NCBI GenBank assembly: GCA_003131315.1
Contig: PKUV01000180.1
Span: forward strand, 44,357-108,356
Direction of reading: 5' to 3'
DNA: 64,000 nucleotides
From: Acidobacteriaceae bacterium
GTDB lineage: Bacteria > Acidobacteriota > Terriglobia > Terriglobales > Acidobacteriaceae
Position numbers and translations under genes: made by a program. The notes beneath the pieces were generated by a model. It ran no database searches. It was not told the DNA's origin and saw only the letters and a list, made by a program, of their open reading frames with translations. Below, piece after piece: positions 59,458 through 64,000 of this stretch. Positions within the stretch are counted from its first letter, which is position 1; every line of letters begins with the position of its first letter.

Positions 59458-59638
59458 GATTTCGTTTCTTCTCCTTGTAAAAGTTTTGCAACCCGATGAA
59501 ATTAGCGGTTCTTCTCGCAGTGGTGCGTGTGTTGCGAAAGTAACCACAGATGCGACCTTCCAGGAACTCGATGTAACAGAACTCAGCAGCCCAATCGCTG
59601 CCTAGTTGAGAGTTTCAACGTCTGGAGGGAACGACCGC

Positions 59639-59654
59639 AGTGATCCAGGTCACC
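59639..59654. promoter_or_regulatory. weaker Crp/Fnr-type operator, AGTGA-N6-TCACC
   Basis: AGTGATCCAGGTCACC, eight of ten bases, lies 182 bases upstream of the cytochrome at 59457 and before the peptide at 59793. Confidence 0.4.
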
Positions 59655-59725
59655 CTAAACCGTGACTCTGGTCGAGAGGCTACGCGCCCAAAGAACCAGC
59701 CGGGCATTCACGGGTCACGTCAACA

Positions 59726-59741
59726 GGTGACTGTGGTCACA
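59726..59741. promoter_or_regulatory. Crp/Fnr-type operator, GGTGA-N6-TCACA
   Basis: GGTGACTGTGGTCACA, nine of ten bases, lies 52 bases before ATG 59793. Confidence 0.55.
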
Positions 59742-59792
59742 GAGTCTCCCGCAGTCGGGAGAGACAATTTATGGCAGCAGCGAGGTGTCGCT

Positions 59793-59966
59793 ATGCCGAT
59801 ACTCATGATGGCTCTGCTCGCGTTGGTGGTATTTGGCCTTATTGGGATTCTGCTGACAGTCGCGGTAATCCTGGAGCAGTCCAAGCTCAAACGTGTAGCC
59901 AAAGGTGACGCCGCACACCCTGTGACCTCCAGCGGTACCCCTTCCCTCAATCCGAAACTTCGATAG
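59793..59966 (+). CDS. 57-residue single-span membrane peptide
   Basis: The product is one transmembrane helix (residues 3-27, Leu/Val/Ile-rich) followed by Glu-Gln-Ser-Lys-Leu-Lys-Arg and a polar tail. GAGGTG lies eight bases before the ATG, and a Crp/Fnr-type operator 52 bases before it. It resembles small subunits that stabilise respiratory complexes in size and shape only; no family is recognised. It is followed after 53 bases by asnA. Confidence 0.55.
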   Translation: MPILMMALLALVVFGLIGILLTVAVILEQSKLKRVAKGDAAHPVTSSGTPSLNPKLR

Positions 59967-60019
59967 ACCGCGTGGCGACGGCGCGACGACACGGAATCCG
60001 TCTGCAAAGGAGAAATCTG

Positions 60020-61162
60020 ATGAGCACGGTTGTGCTGGATAAGAAAGCCGATCTGGCTGGACCGGGAATCGGCGATTACAAAGAATTGGAAAAAATTCTG
60101 CCGCAGGGTTACCGCTCGCTGCTGACCCCGAAAGAGACGCAGCAGGCCATCTTCCAGGTGAAACGCTATATCGCGGACAACCTGTGCAAGGAACTCAACC
60201 TGATGATGGTCGAAGTGCCGCTCATCGTGGATGTGGAGAGCGGCGTCAACGACATGTTAGATCGCGACGGGTCGCGCACGCCGATTCAGTTCCATATTTC
60301 GAACGATCGCAACCTGCATCCCATCGACGCGCAGGTCGTGCAAGCCGCGACCAAGTGGAAACGCGGCGCTCTCAAGCAATTCGATTGCAAAATTGGCGAG
60401 GGCATCTGCACCGACATGCGCGCCGTTCGCAAGGACTATTTCCTGGATCACGACCACTCCGCCTACGTCGACCAGTGGGACTGGGAGCGTGTCATGACCG
60501 CCGATCAGCGCAACCTGGACTTCCTGAAGACGATTGTCGGCAAAATCTGGAAAGCGATCGTCGGAGCGGAAAAGTTTGCCCAATCCCTGTTCCCGCAATT
60601 GAAAGACTCACGCTATCCGGATCTGCCGGAGGAGTTGAAATTCCTGCACGCCGAGGAACTTCTCGATATGTATCCCGACCTGCCGCGCAAGCAGCGCGAG
60701 ACTGCGGTGCTGCAAAAGTATCCCGCGGTTTTCATCGTGGGGATTGGCTGGCCGTTGAAGGATGGCTATCCCCACGAGATGCGCGCCGCCGATTACGACG
60801 ACTGGGTCACCGACACGCGCAACCAGACCGGCAAAGACACGCATGGGCTGAATGGCGACATCCTGGTATGGAACTCTGTCACCAAGCGGCGCCATGAACT
60901 GACGTCGATGGGTATCCGAGTTACGGCCCAGACCCTGATGACGCAGCTTACGATGGCGAATCAACTGGACTTCGCGCAACTGCCGTATCACAAGGCGATC
61001 CTGAACAACCAGATTCCGCTCTCGATCGGCGGTGGAATCGGGCAGTCGCGCACCTTGATGCTGTTGCTCCGCAAAGCGCATCTCGGGGAAGTCAGCGTCA
61101 CGGTGTGGCCGAAGATCCTGAAAGAAATGTGCGCGGCCAAGAATATTTTCGTGCTGGAGTAG
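60020..61162 (+). CDS. asnA: aspartate-ammonia ligase (asparagine synthetase A)
   Basis: A 380-residue class-II-synthetase-like enzyme that makes asparagine from aspartate, ammonia and ATP. The AsnA features are visible: Gln-Gln-Ala-Ile near residue 42, Val-Glu-Val-Pro-Leu near 67, Ser-Gly-Val-Asn-Asp near 78, Tyr-Val-Asp-Gln-Trp-Asp-Trp-Glu near 153, and Gly-Ile-Gly-Trp-Pro...Ala-Asp-Tyr-Asp-Asp-Trp near 250, ending with Gly-Gly-Gly-Ile-Gly-Gln-Ser-Arg near 346. It is about 50 residues longer than the E. coli enzyme, mainly in the middle (near 200-230). AAGGAGAAATCTG precedes ATG 60020. It has no evident link to the electron-transfer genes. Confidence 0.94.
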   Translation: MSTVVLDKKADLAGPGIGDYKELEKILPQGYRSLLTPKETQQAIFQVKRYIADNLCKELNLMMVEVPLIVDVESGVNDMLDRDGSRTPIQFHISNDRNLHPIDAQVVQAATKWKRGALKQFDCKIGEGICTDMRAVRKDYFLDHDHSAYVDQWDWERVMTADQRNLDFLKTIVGKIWKAIVGAEKFAQSLFPQLKDSRYPDLPEELKFLHAEELLDMYPDLPRKQRETAVLQKYPAVFIVGIGWPLKDGYPHEMRAADYDDWVTDTRNQTGKDTHGLNGDILVWNSVTKRRHELTSMGIRVTAQTLMTQLTMANQLDFAQLPYHKAILNNQIPLSIGGGIGQSRTLMLLLRKAHLGEVSVTVWPKILKEMCAAKNIFVLE

Positions 61163-61275
61163 GGCGGTTACTGGTAAAGAGGGCGTAGTCAAATCGGGCG
61201 CCCCTCGTCTCGCGCTTTTTCGGGACGTGGGATGCCCACCTCCAGCCTTGACATTCCCTTCGGACTCGAAGAGCC

Positions 61276-61860
61276 TCAGTTCTCGACCAATTTCTCTTTC
61301 TGCTTGCCTCCAAGGTCGCCAGCCCGCCTGTCCAGGAACCCCGGGTCGCGCGCCACCCCGTCCATTAGGCGCCTCAAATCCGCCTCACACTCTCCGTCTT
61401 CCTTCTCCAATTCGTCCTTCTCCACATCGTCTTTCTCCACATCGTCGTACTCGCGCCCAGCGACCGTCGACCACGCCGTGGCCCCAATCGGTCGCCGCTC
61501 CACGCACTCTTGATCGATCACCACCTGCGTCGGCTCCGGCTCAAACGACGTATGTTTCAGGTTGGACGAAGCCGTCCGCAGCGCACGCAGCAACAGCGCC
61601 GCCGTCCGGTGATCGATCTGGTTCGTCACCAGCAACCGCATCACCTCGGCCAGTCCCACCTGGATGGAGTTCGCGTCCTCGAGCGTGGGCAGCGTTATTG
61701 TCCCCCGCTCATGGAAATTCATGTTGATGTTCATATTCTTCCGATTGCATTGCACATGAAAGTGACAGTACTTCTCATCGCGCAGCGCGGGGGATCCGCA
61801 CTGCGTCCCGTTGACTTTAATGTGCTGACAGCGACGAATACTCAGCGGATATGAAGGCAT
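61276..61860 (-). CDS. Cys/His-motif protein of an acidobacterial type, unknown function
   Basis: A 194-residue protein. Near the N-terminus Cys-Gln-His, Gln-Cys-Gly-Ser-Pro-Ala-Leu and Tyr-Cys-His-Phe-His give a C-x9-C-x10-C-x3-H pattern suggesting a small zinc site. A helical middle follows (Leu-Ala-Glu-Val-Met-Arg-Leu-Leu, Arg-Thr-Ala-Ala-Leu-Leu-Leu). Near residue 140 is an acidic tandem repeat (Asp-Asp-Val-Glu-Lys twice, then Asp-Glu-Leu-Glu-Lys). AGGAGCTGGAAA precedes ATG 61860. I have the impression that similar short proteins recur in acidobacterial genomes near repeats; function unknown. Copy 2 of the composite repeat begins about 90 bases upstream. Confidence 0.72.
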   Translation of the reverse strand: MPSYPLSIRRCQHIKVNGTQCGSPALRDEKYCHFHVQCNRKNMNINMNFHERGTITLPTLEDANSIQVGLAEVMRLLVTNQIDHRTAALLLRALRTASSNLKHTSFEPEPTQVVIDQECVERRPIGATAWSTVAGREYDDVEKDDVEKDELEKEDGECEADLRRLMDGVARDPGFLDRRAGDLGGKQKEKLVEN

Positions 61861-61954
61861 TTTCCAGCTCCTGTTTCGTGTATGAGTGATATGAATTCCA
61901 GCCGTTACTATTAGTGTATTAACCAAGTCGTACAAGAAAAAAACTTCTTCCCCG

Positions 61955-62365
61955 GTCTTTTGGAATCAGAGAGTTAGGTGCTATTGACGCTCCAAATCTT
62001 TGACTCTTAAGGAGTTATACGTAAAATATTCCGGAATAAGGACTTAGCTCATCAATTGTCAAAGAGCGGTGAAGATGGGAAATGGGCAGCGGGGAACGTC
62101 CGCGGCTTTTGAGCGGCCCAATCCGTCACTGCCACAATTCAGGTGCATATTTTCGCATAGGGTGGGTTGGGAGTATGTGATGGCGCTCACTGGGCGGATG
62201 TGATGAAAAAGTCAGATCACAGGAGATCGAATTTTCAGCGGACCACCGCAGTGCCACGTTTCGAAAACCGCGAAACGTGGGGCACCCCCGGTTCTTCCTC
62301 TATCCAAAGGCTAGAAACGGCGCTGTATCCTAACTCCGAGATGTGGGCCACCCGCCCAATTAAGA
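61955..62365. repeat. composite repeat, copy 2
   Basis: Block order as in 8020-8455: TTGGAATCA, GTTAGG, CTTTGACTC, GGACTTAGCTC, CAAAGAGCG, TGTGATGG-GCTCACTGGGCG, TGTGATGAAAAAG, a CACGTTTCG/CGAAACGTG hairpin with GGGGCACCC, and GGCCACCCGCCC. No gene is supported here. Confidence 0.6.
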
Positions 62366-62394
62366 GCATTTCTCGTAATGGTGTGGAGTGAATA

Positions 62395-62478
62395 CCCTCA
62401 GGGGCTAAAGCCCTCATCTTTATTGGCTCTGGGCGGCGCGGCTGAAGCCGCGCCCTACCCAAAACCATTTATGAGACC
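62395..62478. repeat. palindromic element, family C
   Basis: CAGGGGCTAAAGCCCTCATC, TTTATTGGCTCTGGGCGGCG then the GCGGCTGAAGCCGC hairpin and CCCTACCCAAAACC. It differs from 53700-53784 at few positions. Confidence 0.78.
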
Positions 62479-62560
62479 AGTTCTAATCCGCAACCTCCCG
62501 TAATCGGGCATCACCTATTTCTCGTGGCGACCTACCCGACCCACCTACATTAGACAGCCT

Positions 62561-63823
62561 CTACACTTCGAGCGGCAGCTCTGCTCGGGGCGTCGTGGCC
62601 GTCAGATGGCTCTTCACGGCCGCGGACAAACGGCGTATGCCCTCTCGTATTTGCTGCGGAGTGGCGTTGGAAAAATTCAATCGCATGTGACGGCAGCCTT
62701 CGCGGCTATCTTTGGCATAGAAGGAATCGCCCGGCACGAACGCCACATTCTGCTCGAGTGCCGACTTGAAAATCGCCTGGATGTCCAGTCCTTCGGGCAG
62801 TGTAACCCAAAGAAATAGGCCGCCTTGCGGATGAGTCCAGGTTACTTCCGGCGGGAAGAATTCTTCGAGAGCCTGAAGCATTACGTCGCGGCGTTCGCGA
62901 TAGACCTGACGAATGAGCTTGACGTGCTTGTCGAGGAATCCATCGCGCGCGACTTCGTAGGCCACGAACTGCGTGAAGGTCGAAGTGTGCAGGTCGGCGC
63001 CCTGCTTCAGTTGCGCCAGCTTGCCGATGATCTCCGGCGGAGCGACGATCCATCCCAAGCGAAGGCCGGGAGCCAGCGTCTTCGAGAATGTACTCAGGTA
63101 AATGACGTTACCAATGGAATAGCCGTCGTCGCGGCGCAGGTTCTCGCGGTCGAGCACGACCAGAGGTGGAAGGTGCTCACCTTCATAGCGCAACTGGCCG
63201 TACGGATCATCTTCGATAATCGGAATGCCATACTTGTCCGCCAGCAGCACCAGTTCGTGGCGACGCCCCTCCGACAATGTAGTTCCGGCGGGGTTCTGGA
63301 AGTTTGGCAGCACGTACATGAACTTGGGGCCCGAACGCAGAGGTTCCTCTAACAGGTCGGTGCGGAGGCCGTTCTCGTCGATTGGGACGGACACATATTC
63401 CGCGCCATAGACGTTGAAAGCTTGCAGCGCGCCGAGATAAGTCGGCGCTTCTACAAGCACGCGATCCCCGGCATTGATAAACAGCTTGCCGATCAGGTCG
63501 AGCGCCTGCTGCGAGCCCGAGGTGATCAAGACGTTCTCCACCTTGGCCTTGATCCCGTAGCGCGCCATGTTGTTCGCAATCATGTCGCGCAGGGGTTCGT
63601 AACCCTCGGTTGCCCCGTACTGCAAGGCGGAAGCTGCCTGCTGCGTGAGTACCTTGTGACAGGCTTCCTCAAAGCGTTGCACGGGGAAAACCTCGGGGGC
63701 GGGCAGGCCGCCGGCAAAGGAGATCATTCCGGGTCTTTGGGTGATCTTCAACAACTCGCGGATCGCAGAACTGGTGATGCCCTTGGTGCGCAGCGCGTAA
63801 CGAGATGTCCAGGCAGTCGACAT
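62561..63823 (-). CDS. PLP-dependent class I/II aminotransferase (2-aminoadipate/aromatic type)
   Basis: A 420-residue enzyme with the fold-type I pattern: Ile-Ser-Phe-Ala-Gly-Gly-Leu-Pro near residue 34, Ser-Gly-Ser-Gln-Gln-Ala-Leu-Asp near 102, Asn-Phe-Gln-Asn-Pro-Ala-Gly near 172, Asp-Asp-Pro-Tyr-Gly near 202, and the PLP Lys in Thr-Phe-Ser-Lys-Thr-Leu-Ala-Pro-Gly-Leu-Arg near 245. The N-terminal Thr-Ser-Ser-Ala-Ile-Arg-Glu-Leu-Leu resembles LysN-like 2-aminoadipate aminotransferases. The fused GntR-type DNA-binding domain of the related MocR regulators is absent, so it is a free enzyme. GGGGAGGAC precedes the ATG. Exact substrate cannot be read from sequence alone. Confidence 0.9.
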   Translation of the reverse strand: MSTAWTSRYALRTKGITSSAIRELLKITQRPGMISFAGGLPAPEVFPVQRFEEACHKVLTQQAASALQYGATEGYEPLRDMIANNMARYGIKAKVENVLITSGSQQALDLIGKLFINAGDRVLVEAPTYLGALQAFNVYGAEYVSVPIDENGLRTDLLEEPLRSGPKFMYVLPNFQNPAGTTLSEGRRHELVLLADKYGIPIIEDDPYGQLRYEGEHLPPLVVLDRENLRRDDGYSIGNVIYLSTFSKTLAPGLRLGWIVAPPEIIGKLAQLKQGADLHTSTFTQFVAYEVARDGFLDKHVKLIRQVYRERRDVMLQALEEFFPPEVTWTHPQGGLFLWVTLPEGLDIQAIFKSALEQNVAFVPGDSFYAKDSREGCRHMRLNFSNATPQQIREGIRRLSAAVKSHLTATTPRAELPLEV

Positions 63824-63941
63824 GGGAAGTCCTCCCCGAAGCCATTGTAGGCTCCGGGCGCGAGTGCTTACTGTGACGCGTGAGGCATGAGGTTGTGACT
63901 GGTTCGGTGAGATTTTCTGAGGCTGCTCACCTCCGACGCTA

Positions 63942-64000
63942 ACAGCCCGTGGTGAAACTCCGATCTCCGGCCTCAGCGCCTGAAGGCGCTTTCATAACGC
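63942..64000. repeat. palindromic element, family B (cut by the window edge)
   Basis: It starts CAGCCCGTGGTGAAACTCCG and holds the AGCGCCTGAAGGCGCT hairpin followed by TTCATAACGC, the inverse orientation of 5545-5661. Confidence 0.75.

Noticed and set aside
1..64000. CRISPR array or tRNA/rRNA genes
   Set aside because: The repeated palindromes are dispersed, not evenly spaced with spacers; no cloverleaf or rRNA segment was recognised by eye.

Overview
The window reads as a chromosomal segment of a soil- or sediment-type member of the Acidobacteriota, most like the Koribacter/Terriglobia side of that phylum. This is inference from gene style: Oar-like TonB receptor, System II cytochrome c assembly, a short Cys/His-motif protein of a kind I associate with acidobacterial genomes, moderately high GC, and many palindromic intergenic repeats. 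No rRNA, tRNA or CRISPR array was seen. The dominant theme is electron transfer through c-type haem: nine c-type cytochromes together carry 73 haem-attachment motifs, and a sensor kinase carries two more.

Region by region. 1-176: 3' end of an unrecognised gene. 483-7828: monohaem cytochrome, NapC-like membrane hexahaem cytochrome, 19-haem cytochrome, cytochrome b, and a 13-haem cytochrome fused to a cytochrome b domain; this looks like a quinone-linked electron exit module. 7829-9964: repeats, a DUF4145-like gene and a REP-associated Y1 transposase with its REP palindromes. 10044-13416: Crp/Fnr regulator, a small dimeric alpha/beta-barrel protein and two paralogous membrane TPR proteins. 13507-18834: acyl carrier protein, fatty-acyl-AMP ligase, MBOAT acyltransferase and SGNH/TPR protein, a fatty-acid analogue of the Dlt layout. 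19094-29861: a candidate outer-membrane conduit and extracellular cytochrome locus (beta-barrel, NHL propeller and 12-haem cytochrome in one overlapping operon, then a parvulin isomerase, a tetrahaem cytochrome, a second NHL propeller and a 16-haem cytochrome).

30333-33210: the ResB and CcsA haem ligation pair that the cytochromes need. 33472-36397: NtrB/NtrC-type two-component pair. 36426-41194: hemA, a HigBA-type toxin-antitoxin pair, an AhbD-like haem synthase and a second Crp/Fnr regulator. 41927-49920: malic enzyme/phosphotransacetylase fusion, a remnant of ribosomal protein L11, a monohaem cytochrome, the korDABC 2-oxoacid:ferredoxin oxidoreductase, and a membrane-anchored H-protein-like gene behind a good sigma-54 promoter. 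50275-53598: TonB-dependent receptor and archaemetzincin. 53801-59457: HybA-like ferredoxin, NrfD-like membrane subunit, haem-motif sensor kinase and sigma-54 activator, all overlapping, plus a monohaem cytochrome. 59793-63823: a 57-residue membrane peptide, asnA, a Cys/His-motif protein and a PLP aminotransferase.

Two layers tie the segment together. First, eleven 16-bp sites of the form TGTGA-N6-TCACA (five perfect) lie upstream of cytochrome, haem-synthesis, ferredoxin-oxidoreductase, malic enzyme and regulator genes, and both Crp/Fnr proteins carry the Arg-Glu-Thr-Val-x-Arg recognition helix expected for TGTGA half sites. Second, several families of palindromic elements (one inserted inside another) fill most intergenic gaps.
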